Source: Tritrichomonas foetus (Eukaryota; Parabasalia; Tritrichomonadida; Tritrichomonadidae). From it: a DNA stretch of 64,000 bases. The notes beneath the pieces are model-generated. The model had not been told where the DNA came from and did not search any database. It saw only the letters and a list, made by a program, of their open reading frames with translations. The stretch's first letter is position 1, and the number at the start of each line of letters is the position of its first letter. The stretch lies in the NCBI GenBank assembly GCA_001839685.1, contig MLAK01000871.1, forward strand, positions 1 to 64,000, in the 5' to 3' direction. Of the stretch, positions 10,778 through 20,817 are shown one piece after another. Both the position numbers and the translations under genes were made by a program.

Positions 10778-12260
10778 TTACTTATCTCCATGTATATTAT
10801 TGTGAGGAATACTCTGAATCGGATGATAATATGTTAGTAGTTCATCAACATCCCATGCCCCCATTATAAATTTATCATATGTATTGCCGAATCTAGCATA
10901 ATATGTATCATCAAAGAAGACAAGAGAAGAGTAATTTATTTACCATCTGCCCAATCTTTTTCTCTATTATATAAAACAAGGGTATCTCCAGCATATCTAG
11001 TTAATCAGATTGATAAAATGTGTATTTATATAAACCAACCAAAAGATCTTTGACTCGTAATTTTTGTACCAAAGAGCATATGGGTCAAACTTTTTTCATG
11101 AATCACCCTTCTCTCCTTTCTCTGGAATATCAGCTTTAAGTGCATGCTCATCACTGTTTGCATAAACGAGAGTTCCTGTAACTACAATTTTTAGATCAAC
11201 ATTAGAGATAGCAATGCCAGAATTAATTATCTTGATTGTTCATTTTCATTGGCAACAATAGTTTCATCATCAAGTGTTAAATATATATTAGCACAATCAT
11301 CTTCGGATGAAGTCGCCGTAGATGCTGAATCTCGTTTCATTTTCCCTTTATTTCCTTTGAGTCTATATTTATCTTTATAAACCGTCTCCTTCCATTTCTT
11401 AAACCTATGTGTTATTGGAAATTGATATCAAGTAAACTTTGGAGGTGCTAATTTTGTATTAACGACAATATGTTTAAGGAAGCCTTATTATTTTTGGCAC
11501 AGACAAAGAAATCAAGAAAGTCTGGAAATTCTTAAATGAAACGTTAATTTTTTTTTAGCTAGTCGATATTTTTTCCGACTTTTGAGAATGCCTCACAGTA
11601 TGAAGTTCATCTCGATCTTTGATGATTGTTCAGGTATGTGGTTCTGGTTTATCTACAAATTGTTTCTTAAGATTTTTGATTGTATTCTTTAAGTAATGTA
11701 TCACTCTTTGATCTATATCGTGACATTTACGTAATTCGCGATTCTTCTGCTTTAGAGACGTGATTTCTGCCTTTATACTTTGTTCAGCCTGATGAATATT
11801 GAGGAGTTGACAATGAGCTTCTCCATCAGTTGAATTAAAATGTAAGTCTTTTCCAAATGCATACAGAACCTGTCTTTCAGTGAAGATGATTTCTCTTTCA
11901 TCTCTGCTTTTTCTTTCATCAAAGCGAATTTATCAATTTGCTACTTTTTGAGCTTCTCCAGAACTTCAGCTTCTTCTGGCGTTAATTGATGTTAATAGGA
12001 TCATCATCTCCTAGGGGATGAGGTAAAATTGACGGATCGCTAAGTGGTGGTGGATCAACAATTTTTAAGGTATGGTCTGGTTTCACTCTGATCTTTCTTT
12101 TTCGCTTCTTTTCTTCCACTGCTTTTTCTTCGTGAAATTCTGTTCGAGTTCTTCGTGAAATGATCGCGGTTGTTGATTGTTGATCGAGTTCGAATTTGAC
12201 TGCTTATAATTGCATTTTAATCGTAAAAAAAGAGCGCAGTCCTTGGCGGAAAGCGCTGTC
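10778..12260 (-). pseudogene. decayed coiled-coil ORF of a mobile element
   Basis: Reading the minus strand while allowing frame changes gives one long, broken protein. It has a basic start (EEKKRKRKIRVKPDHTL), a Pro-rich stretch (VDPPPLSDPSILPHPL), a coiled coil (ITSLKQKNRELRK), a middle domain (IINSGIAISNVDLKIVV), a short collagen-like piece (PEKGEKGDS) and an end domain (AGDTLVLYNREKDWADGK, then FFDDTYYARFGNTYDKF). It stops at 10778. Several stops and frameshifts break it. The family is unknown; a Polinton-type element is one guess, based only on their abundance in trichomonads. Confidence 0.5.
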
Positions 12261-12536
12261 ATGCGAAAAACTAAAATGAAGTCGAAGTTCAGATTCTGCA
12301 CACAATTTTTGGAAAAATAAAATAAAATTATTTAAACATAACATTAGCTGATGATTTACCAATCCAAGTGTTTGGAGAAAACATTTTCGAAAAAATATTA
12401 AAATGGTTGACTTTTTTGAAGTACTACCATTGCAATTCTGGCATGGGAAATCTTTTGTCCGATGTATTCTATTCTTTGCACAGCGCATTTTAATTGAATT
12501 TAGTGATTCATTGCTTTGTGTGGTATAATACAGGGA

Positions 12537-12624
12537 AGTAGATATAATTTCGGGCATTCCGTGCAACTGTGTTGCGCTACTCCCCGAAACTCAGTTGCGC
12601 GGAATGCCCGAAATTATATCTACT
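12537..12624. repeat. 33-bp inverted repeat with 22-bp spacer
   Basis: Left arm 12537-12569 and right arm 12592-12624 are reverse complements with one mismatch (T/C). The arms begin AGTAGATATAATTTCGGGCA and are more GC-rich than the surroundings. Could be abutting transposon ends, a foldback element or a strong hairpin. Confidence 0.9.
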
Positions 12625-13474
12625 AGGGATACTTTATCAAATAATACCTGTGTGTGATCAAAAAAAGACTTAAAAAGTTTAATCAATAGAAGATGGTCAT
12701 TTTCATTTAAAATTGGTGGTGGACTATCTGCTTCTGATGGATAAGCTTCAAAATCATTTAAATAGACATCCATAAAAGAATCATTTTTATCAAAGGATTA
12801 CAATTAATTAGTATTATAGAATTGATCAGGAAGAAGATGTGAATCTTCAAAGGAGTGAAAACATTATCCATACCTTCAACACAAATGATCGATTACATTG
12901 ATCCATTGAAATTTTCGAGGAATAGTTAACGATTTATTAATATAATTACATTCTAAAAAACTAATTATCTTGCTACATAAAAGTTTCATATAATTTCCCT
13001 AATTTTGACCATATTGCTCAACAATAGGTACCATTTTTCCTTTCATATGATTAGGATCAAAGAAAAGTATTTTTGATGCATATTTTTCTTCAATAATAGT
13101 AGAAATTGAAAGATCTCCGTATTGAACATGTAATATGTTACTTTTATCAAAATAAGTTCCTATTATTTCTTGAAGGCACTTTCCTTCAAAGCTTTGAGAA
13201 CTTGAGGTTTCATCCTCAATAACGCAATGACTGATAATTTTGTCTGTCAGGGTATTTATGATTGCTGAAAAGCATTAATGAAATCTCTGAATATGTAACA
13301 AAGATCATTGGCCACAACTGTTTCATTGTTCACTTTTCTAAATTCAATACCACTAGATAATTCTGATGTTTTTATTATTGTAATTTGAATTTCATCAATA
13401 GCTTTATAGAAAACTTTCAACAACATTAAAAGATAATCATTCAAAAAGTACTGATGATACAAATTGTTTTCCAT
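12625..13474 (-). pseudogene. decayed ORF, unknown mobile-element protein
   Basis: One protein can be followed on the minus strand through several stops and frame breaks: ENNLYHQYFLNDYL... (13474), IISHCVIEDETSSSQSFEG, NILHVQYGDLSISTIIEEKY, ILFFDPNHMKGKMVPIVEQY and finally DVYLNDFEAYPSEADSPPP near 12770. Conserved-looking blocks separated by single disablements indicate a once-functional gene of roughly 290 codons. No family recognised. The 33-bp inverted repeat lies at its downstream end. Confidence 0.45.
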
Positions 13475-13595
13475 TAAAAAAAACTCCTCTCACTCCCGCG
13501 CGCTCCCGTTCGGTTCGTCTAATTTAATGAAACTTTATTTTAAAACTTTACTGATCCAGTGATCTAACCGGATCAATTTCACTAGAGCAGTCAAA

Positions 13596-13817
13596 CTAAA
13601 ATCTATTATAGAGTTCTTTATATAGAGTCTTCTTATATAAGAAAGTTTCATAAAACGAAAAAAATAAGGAGCCTCCTCCTATCGAACTTAGTTCAACTAG
13701 TTCACTGATAACTGGTTCTGTGAAAATTATGTATGTAGGATGTATATATAATGGACGTTTATTAATGTCAATTAATTGATCATAACCGTCGGATGCTATC
13801 GATATGTATACTGTCAA
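13596..13817 (-). pseudogene. ORF fragment in mobile-DNA region
   Basis: 73 codons with protein-like composition (YISIASDGYDQLIDINKRPL, VISELVELSSIGGG) and no recognisable family. May be an upstream part of the pseudogene at 12625-13474. Confidence 0.25.
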
Positions 13818-14269
13818 AAAATTTACTAATTAGTGACAAATTGGCTAGTTAGTAAATTGAAAAGAAGTGTATTTAATTTTTCACATAAACTTTTGAATTT
13901 GCTTTAATGACTTTTCTTTTTTTGACACAAAAGCTTTCTCGTGAATCATAACATCTCATTAGAGTACTAAATAATTGGGATAATATCAAAGACCTCTAAT
14001 ACATAATAAAACGAAAAAAAAGTGAAAATTAGAAATGTAATTTTTTTATTATTGGTGAATTAAGAAGTGTTTAAACTCCAAGGCAACAGTTCGTTAACAA
14101 TTTTTTAGAAGGCATGGTTCATACAGCATATATAATACTATATGAACTCTCAATTAAAGATAGTAAATTATCTCTAAGTATTCGAATATGAATCAGGAGC
14201 AAATCATTTGTGATTATCAGGAAATTTGAACTTGCCGTTTTCGAGTTAGCTGACCGATAACGTAAATTT

Positions 14270-14660
14270 TTTAAAAAAACATGAAGAAAAATGATTAATA
14301 ATTGGACAACCAATTATTCGAGCATGCTGAATGGCCATACAATTTCTAATAGTTTTCAATTCTTTTGCAATGGCTGTATCTATCGGTAATTTTGTAGCAT
14401 TCATGTTCGTGGCGCATTCCTCAATCCTATTGGCCAGCTCAATCTCATCGTCGTGGTAAAAGATAAGAAATTGCAGTATTTCTTAGCCCAAAGGACCAAC
14501 TGTAACCTAATAAAATTCTTTTGAGAACTCGAACAATTTTTTCTTGGTCATTTCCCAATTCTGGCATCTGTTCTGTTATCTGCTGAATAGTTAACCTATT
14601 ATATTTTAACATATAGATCTTATATTGTTCGGCGTTCATCCAGCTCTTAAACTGAAGCAT
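14270..14660 (-). pseudogene. frameshifted helical ORF fragment
   Basis: Two frames join at about 14455. The first is 'SWMNAEQYKIYMLKYNRLTI...ELGNDQEKIVRVLKRILLGY'; after a frameshift comes 'FYHDDEIELANRIEECATNM...IAKELKTIRNCMAIQHARI'. It is a helical protein fragment, perhaps the DNA-binding N-terminus of a transposase, but that identity is inference only. Confidence 0.35.
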
Positions 14661-14929
14661 AGAAATGAGAAAAATGAAGTGAGAAAGTTTCCTCCTCAGA
14701 ATTTTTCAGAGAATAAAAATAAGGTTTTCCACTTTTTCTTAAAAGATTTTAAACTTTTTAGAACGACTCTGTATTTAATGATATTATATAATTCTTAAAT
14801 AGTAAGAAAATAGAATTATTCTTTATATATGAGTTCTTCAGAAAATTTTCTAATGTAAATACAATTCTAAATAAAATACTAAGCAATTATTGTATTACTA
14901 AATAGGGATTTTCATAACGGTATGTAATA

Positions 14930-15310
14930 GGGTCCTGAACATTTTACCGTTTGGGTGTGGCACTTCTTGTTTATTGACATCCCCTATTAACCTTTGTCAA
15001 TTGTCCTTTACAATTTACTCTTAAGGTTTGGCACTTTTATTCAACTCGTCGAGATTGGCACTTTTGGGATTTGACCATAACCATTCACCTTTGCTATTTG
15101 ACCTTTCCTTATTTACCTTTACGTTAGGCACTTTTAATCATTCACCTTTCTTATTAACCTCAGCTTGACTCTTTTCTTCTTTTACCTTTCCTATTTACAA
15201 TATTCATTACACTTTTAATCTTCGCCTTTATCTTTTACCTTCAAGACTAGGCACTTTCAAATCTTTCACCTTTTATTTGACCTTACTTTTTCCTTTTCCT
15301 TTTTTTTAGA
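14930..15310. repeat. pyrimidine-rich region with recurrent GGCACTTTT and ACCTTT motifs
   Basis: About 380 bp with strong C+T bias on the plus strand. GGCACTT recurs at least five times at irregular spacing, alternating with ATTTGACCTTT or CACCTTT. Looks like a decayed satellite or degenerate tandem array. Confidence 0.5.
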
Positions 15311-15479
15311 GCCATTTTTTTTATTGTTTCTAATTACGATAACAATACCGACCGAAGGCGAAGATCGACAATAAAAGCACAACAAAGGCACATTTGACAG
15401 CAAGACTTGAATTGCGGCAATTCCTTTCGGAGAGCAAAATCATCATTAAACAAATCGATACAATATTATTTAATTTGTT

Positions 15480-15675
15480 CTCCCATAAGCAGTAGAGTTC
15501 GACGAGGGTCGTAAAGAAAGATGAGGAGATCGCAACTCTACAGCTCTTGAATCTTCAAATCGCATATGTTGCGATTAGAAGAGTCAAATCAGGGAGAACC
15601 AAATCGATGAAGCTAAACTTCAGATAATGCAAAAGAAGATTAAAGAGCAAGAAGATCTACTGAAAGAAGCATTCT
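15480..15675 (+). pseudogene. short coiled-coil coding fragment
   Basis: The plus strand reads QIREN-QIDEAKLQIMQKKIKEQEDLLKEA at about 15587-15673, a heptad pattern, but stops follow and precede it. A fragment only. Confidence 0.35.
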
Positions 15676-16425
15676 TCTTGAGAATCTTCGTTTTCATCTT
15701 CTGATTCTTATCAGCATTTCTCTTTTCATTCTTCTCCCTCTTTTGTACCAGCTTCATCAGCTGATCGACTGTCAAGTTGATTTTGAAATCTGTTTCCGGC
15801 TCGATCGACAATCTTGATACAGGTTGTCTGATCAACACTCTCTTCTAATCCCTGAAAGTCGATGTTTCAGTCGATTTCATCAAGACTGTCGACTGAATTA
15901 CTTTATGATCTCTTCTGGGCTCTTTTAATTGCTCCAATTTCATTTTCAATTGGTCCAATTGATTAGATAATTTGGAGCAATTTACTCTGAAGTATTCTTT
16001 CTGCTCTTCAATGTTTCTTAGTTGATCTTCTCTTCGCGTCAACTCTCTTTGACATTGTTCCAAAACCTCATGAAGATTTTGGATTTCATGATTCCTTTCG
16101 GATAATTTAGATTCTAGCTCTAGCCTCTTCATTTCTACCTCCTGGTACTTCTTCTGTTCTTGCCAGATCATCTTCCTGCATTTCGCATTTTCCTTCTGGA
16201 AATCATCTAATGTTTTATAGATGCGTTGATCGAATCTGAAAATCATCAATCGCACCTGTTCATATCTTTCTGGATCCTTGCCATTGGGACCTCTTTCCCA
16301 CCTGGCTTCGGTAAAACCGGGCACTTTCACATTTGTCGGAGTTTTCGTCAAAAATGTTTGGCAAATTTCACGGCGAACGATAGGTGAGACGGGAAATTTC
16401 TCATTTTTTTTTTGGGTACCTTTTC
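15665..16425 (-). pseudogene. coiled-coil ORF with one in-frame stop
   Basis: Coding starts near 16425 (KFPVSPIVRREICQTF, then VPGFTEARWERGPNGKDPER) and continues through ~130 residues of heptad-rich coiled coil. A single TAG at 15845-15847 interrupts the frame. The same frame then continues with IRQPVSRLSIEPETDF and a Lys-rich tail to about 15665. The upstream end is fused out of frame to the decayed zinc-finger copy (16430-17172), so the original start is missing. Function unknown; the setting suggests a mobile-element gene. Confidence 0.5.
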
Positions 16426-16429
16426 CACA

Positions 16430-17172
16430 TCCTATGATAACTACTATTGATAGCCCAGAAAAATCATGTTTCGGATTTGGCTGTTGAAAACACTGGATAT
16501 TGTATACAGTCCTCATCTATGTGAGAAGCAAAATGTGTTTGATCAGTAATAATTGTATTTCAATGAGGAAATGGACGTTTACGTTGAATCAATCCCCCTT
16601 TTTTGACCAGTGAGGAAATGATTGGAAGATCGACGTAATTTGCCGTAAAAATTCGTGAAGTAACGACATAAATATTATTTCATGTGGTAGATAGTGATTG
16701 AATTCGTCATTATGAAATTTGATGAAAGTATTGTGTTCTTGTGTAGATACTGATTTTGAACTTGTTTCAGTTGGTATATGTACGCAAATATGTTGAAAAG
16801 TTTCTGCTGATGAATTTAATTGAAAACGGCAAATAGGTGAGAACCAGCAACAATACGGAACTGGGGGAAGAAATAAATCAAATTGTTGAAGCTGTAATAG
16901 TAATAATAACGGGACTCTGGAGATTTCGTGTCTGATATGATAATCTTGATCAAAAAAGCGATTAAATACGAGGAGATATATAATTTTACTAGATTTAAAT
17001 CTGATAAGGGCGTCTGTAATAAGTTGTTGGGAAAGAAAATCAGTCGAATAAGGATTTGATTTTATGAAATCCAAAAAAACGAGTTGAAATATAGGTTATC
17101 GGGGTCAATGATTACGCTTGTTGAAGAAGAGGCATCAGGAGGCCAGATCAAAAAACATAAAAATAAAAAATC
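16430..17172 (-). mobile_element. zinc-finger retroelement, copy A (5' part, decayed)
   Basis: The copy is homologous to 18790-19536 along its length. Its 5' leader (17075-17172) is nearly identical to the sequence next to the tRNA. The ORF beginning near 17074 gives DFIKSNPYSTDFLSQQLITD and a first CCHH-type finger (CWFSPIC...HICVH). The second finger is broken (CPFPHC became RPFPH-stop). Homology ends near 16440 at a junction with the coiled-coil pseudogene. The leader is preceded on its 5' side by a 14-base piece of tRNA 3' end (17173-17186). Confidence 0.75.
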
Positions 17173-17186
17173 GTGCCATCAAGGAC
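17173..17186 (-). repeat. tRNA-Arg 3'-end fragment between element copies
   Basis: The minus strand reads GTCCTTGATGGCAC and matches the last 14 bases of the tRNA-Arg gene, GTCCTGGGTGGCAC, at 12 positions. It lies exactly between the A-rich end of copy B and the 5' end of copy A. Read as a target-site duplication. Confidence 0.7.
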
Positions 17187-17304
17187 TTTTTCTTATTAGT
17201 ACGTATTTCATATGATAGTTAATCGTAGAATTTAGCGTGTCCGCTTCATTAAATTTGAAAGTAACGATTCATTCATTCATCAAAACAGAGTGTAGTCAAT
17301 TTGG

Positions 17305-18290
17305 CTAATATGTTTCATCATCAGCATCTGATGTTGTTTCGTTACATCTTTCGTAGAAGCTTAGTAATCCTAAACCACCATCAGTCCAACCAGTGTAGTA
17401 AAATTCCTTAGGGATACCAGAGACATGAAGAGATTCTTCGATTAAACCTCTAATCTTTTTTGTCGAGTGATTTCAATTCACCTTTTGGACATACTCCATT
17501 TAGCATCTCATAGTCAAGTTGAGGAGTAATCAATCGCTTAATTGCATCTATCTTTTGGTTAAACTTTAATTCCGATTCCATCACTTTGATTGCTTGATTG
17601 AAAATGTCAACCATTCTGATCCGAGCATGCATTTTCTTTGGCGTTTTTGTTCCAGCCAACGGAGCTCCTATATATGTAAGACAAGCAGTCAGAGGAAGAG
17701 CAGGAATTGTTTGGTTGTTTATGACGAGATTAGCTTCACTTGAAACTCTATTACGACCAGATAAGGCGTAACTGAGAGATTGGCATTTGTTCACCACAAG
17801 AGACATATTTGCGAACTCGTTGACCGTATCCAGCATTCTTTGCATACCTTCTTGTGTGTTGGATAATAATATAACGTCGTCAGCATATGCTTGGATGTTG
17901 AAGGTGATAGGTGATAGATTTTCTCCTTCTTCAATAATTATTTTATCTATTGAGTGTTTGGAGCGAATAGCTTGTATAAGTGGTTCCAAATATAAGTTAA
18001 ACAAAGTTGGTGAGAGAGGGCAACCCTACTTGACCCTTCTCTCTGTTTGAATGCTCTGTGACATCGTTCCATTGACATTGAAACGTGTGTTTGAAAGTTC
18101 GTACGTATCCTTAACAACCTTTACGAACTCATCAAGAAAATTTTTAGCTTTGAGGATCCACATTATAAGTTGGTGCGGAACAGCATCAAATGCATTTGTG
18201 AAATCTAATGTTGTCAAGCTTCTCTGTTCGTTATAAGCTTATAACAGCTGTAGTTGACATGACAGTGTTAGCTTGAGTGATTTGGCTCGC
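17305..18290 (-). pseudogene. non-LTR-type reverse transcriptase pseudogene
   Basis: The minus strand encodes RT motif A (TLDFTNAFDAVPHQLI), then 'RRVK-stop-GCPLSPTLFNLYLEP', where TAG at 18026-18028 replaces the Gln of the usual KQGCPLSP block. Next come IQAYADDVILL (YADD catalytic site), the LVVNKCQSLSY and LTACLTYIGAPL blocks, and, after a frameshift at an A run near 17462, GIPKEFYYTGWTDGGLGLLS, a typical RT C-terminal block. Both catalytic Asp blocks survive, but the nonsense codon and frameshift make it a pseudogene. It should act in target-primed reverse transcription if the element is non-LTR, as its motifs suggest. Confidence 0.85.
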
Positions 18291-18662
18291 TGTAATAGTC
18301 GAGCAATCATTTGAATCAGATTTTTGTGATGAATCATATTCCAGTTCTGACATCACCGATGTATTGGTGGGGATTACCATGCGCTCATCTTATATAGGCA
18401 AGTTTACTCAGCCTATATTAATTGTTTAGTATTTTCTTCGACGTAATGATTAAGTTATAATTGGTGATGTTAAAATCATCATCCTGGAGTAGTAAACTGC
18501 CGTTCTCAAATTGTGTGTAAAGTAGTGAGGACACATTATTGTCTAGGCCCACAGTAACAATGAACGGAGGAGGATCTTCACCTTCAATGTTCCAATTTGA
18601 ATAGTGAATGGACTTTAGATTACTTTCATAATGTTAAAATCATCTGTATCATCAGAATATAT

Positions 18663-19456
18663 TTAAGGTGCATTCGTTTCTGAGTTGGCAAGATTGTCAC
18701 TATCTAGATTGACAGAATCGTCACAAACTTGTATCTCGTCATTGTTTTGCGAAATCTGTATATTTACACCAAAAATGTCCTCAAGTGTTGGAAAGTGATC
18801 ATCCATGAATAAATATGCTGAATCGATAACCCAGAAGAATCCGGTTTCGGACATTGCTGTTTCAAACACTGGATATTGTACACAGTGTTCATCGAAGTGA
18901 GCAGCAAAATTCGTTGGATCTGTAATAATAGTATTACAATGAGGAAACGGACACTTCCGTTGAATCATTCCGTCTGTATTTATCCAGAAAGGAAATGATT
19001 GGAAGATGGACGTAATTTGAGAAGTAAAGACGCAAATAATAATTCATGTGATAAATAATGATTTAAATCGTCAATTAGAAATTTGATGAAAGAGTTATGT
19101 TCTTGTGTAGATTTTGATTGTGAATATATATAATTAGGTTTATGAACACAAAGGTGTTGAAAAGTTTCAGATAATGAATTAAATTGAAAGCGGCAAAGAG
19201 GCGAGAACCAACAACAATAAGGAACTGGCGAAGGAAGTAAATCAAATGGTCTAAGTTGTAAAAGCAATGGTAAAGGAACTTTTGAGATTTCATGTCTGAT
19301 ATTATAATCTTGATCAAAAAATCGATTGAAAACGTGTGGAAATATTTGATTACTAGACTTAAATTTGATAAGAGCGTCTGTAATCAGTTGTCGTGAAAGA
19401 AAATCAGTCGAATAATGATTGGATTTTAGGAAATCAAAAAAACCGAGTTGAAACAT
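18663..19456 (-). pseudogene. two-zinc-finger ORF of copy B (frameshifted)
   Basis: Starts at the ATG at 19456 (MFQLGFFDFLKSN). Finger 1 is CWFSPLC-x12-HLCVH; finger 2 is CPFPHC-x12-HFDEH, in the segment 18663-18968. Comparison with copy A shows copy B lost 11 bases near 19030, which shifts the frame between the two fingers. In the ancestor they were one ORF. The tail is acidic (QVCDDSVNLDSDNL). C2H2 fingers upstream of an RT are used by R2-like elements to recognise a fixed target, here possibly the tRNA gene end (inference). Confidence 0.7.
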
Positions 19457-19536
19457 AGGTTATCGGTCAACGATTACGTTTGTTGAAGAAGAACCTTCAG
19501 GAGGAGCTAGATCAAAAAACATAAAAATAAAAAATC

Positions 19537-19608
19537 GTGCCACCCAGGACTCGAACCTAGAATCTCATGCTCCGTAGGCACACGCCTTATCCATTGGGCC
19601 AGTGGCAC
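19537..19608 (-). tRNA. tRNA-Arg, anticodon ACG
   Basis: 72 nt. The acceptor stem GTGCCAC/GTGGCAC pairs perfectly. The anticodon loop CTACGGA gives ACG (read as ICG, decoding CGN Arg). The T arm is CTAGG-TTCGAGT-CCTGG. The internal Pol III box B GGTTCGAGTCC is perfect and box A (TGGCCCAATGG) is close to consensus. No intron. A T6 run two bases past the 3' end can serve as Pol III terminator and belongs to the adjoining element's leader. Confidence 0.96.
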
Positions 19609-20817
19609 AGCAAGTATTCAAAATATTCTTCATTGGTACTGATTATCTCTTAGAAGTTAATGTTCAACTTTCTGTCATGAACCAAAGAAAGTTACATGAA
19701 GTACAAAGTATAACATGTGTATTAATCAATGACCATTATTTTCAGTGAATTTAACAAAAAGAATCTTTTTTAGTTCATTTGACATTATAATCCCATTTGT
19801 AACATACACTTTTTCTTGATATGATGAAAGTTTTTAAATAAAATGCCAAAAAACATTGACATCAACTGTGTTTTATTGTGAAATGTTCTCAAGCTGTGAA
19901 CATATGATTAAAGACAAACTACTAATTGAATCAAAAATCATATAACAACATCTTTTGAATCACCTCAATCTGTTGGTATATTGTGTGGGCTGAAATTGCA
20001 TGGCACACATCTTGAAAAGATGTGGTAGTATTTCAACTTTTCATTCACTATGAGTTGTTTATTCAAAGAATTGATATAAGTTTCTGATTAATGGTAAATC
20101 TGATATTTCAGAGTTTCTTAAGATCCTGAGCTCTTCCCAGAACTCTAATGAGAAGGCCTTGTTCAAAATCGCTGGTTGAAATATAGAAATATAGAAATAA
20201 GCGTATCCCAACTTGACTCCAAATAACCCCCAAAGGAATCATATGGCATGTATTGGGATTAATACTCCAGTCCATATGATGAGAGGATTTACCATTGAAT
20301 TGATTCACAACAAAGATTAATTTTTGTAATGCTCATTTCTGCAATTACTTAAAATTGTCTCTTTTACATTTGAAGGTATTAAGGGATGTAAAACTTTTTT
20401 GCTTCATATTTTAGACACGCAGTCATTCGAGAAATACAGGCCAATAAGTTGATGAATGTAACCAACTATGGGGCATTTCTCTTTTTTCATTTCATTTCAT
20501 TTGGAATATACATGTCTTAGAATCTATGCTTAATAAAGATCATGCAAAATTATGAGCTTTCATTGATTTATTCATTTTTTTTTTAGACTCAATTTGCTTT
20601 CATCTATTTAGTTTATGTGAATTAAATTTAGTTTGAACATTAAAAAATCATAGTATAATTTATTTGTTAATCAGCTTGTTATCAGAGACGAATATAATCA
20701 GAAAGCCGCAAATAAAAGATATTCTCGATTTTTTTCATTCAGGAAAATAATAATCATAATTGATATTCGATATAAGAAGAATATTTACAAATAAAAGACA
20801 ATAAATATAGTACATTA
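19609..20817. other. intergenic, 1.2 kb
   Basis: No gene seen. Contains a small perfect hairpin, CACATCTT-GAA-AAGATGTG (about 20006-20024). An open frame at 20108-20308 (-) looks non-coding. Confidence 0.5.

Larger units (their letters stand above)
17187..19536 (-). mobile_element. tRNA-adjacent zinc-finger/RT retroelement, copy B
   Basis: About 2.35 kb on the minus strand. The 5' end directly follows the tRNA-Arg 3' end and begins GATTTTTTATTTTTATG, shared with copy A. Order: leader, zinc-finger ORF (18663-19456), a poorly coding middle (18290-18660), reverse transcriptase (17305-18290), a 3' tail ending AATAAGAAAAA at 17187, then a tRNA-3'-end fragment. C2H2 fingers ahead of an RT, a 3' A-rich tail and a target-derived flank suggest a site-specific non-LTR retrotransposon. 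No C-terminal endonuclease is visible and the RT N-terminal part is missing, so the copy is dead. Confidence 0.65.

Noticed and set aside
13851..14080. AAGAAGTGT near 13864 and 14065 as possible further TIR copies
   Set aside because: Only nine bases match, with no inverted partner and no 8-bp duplication.
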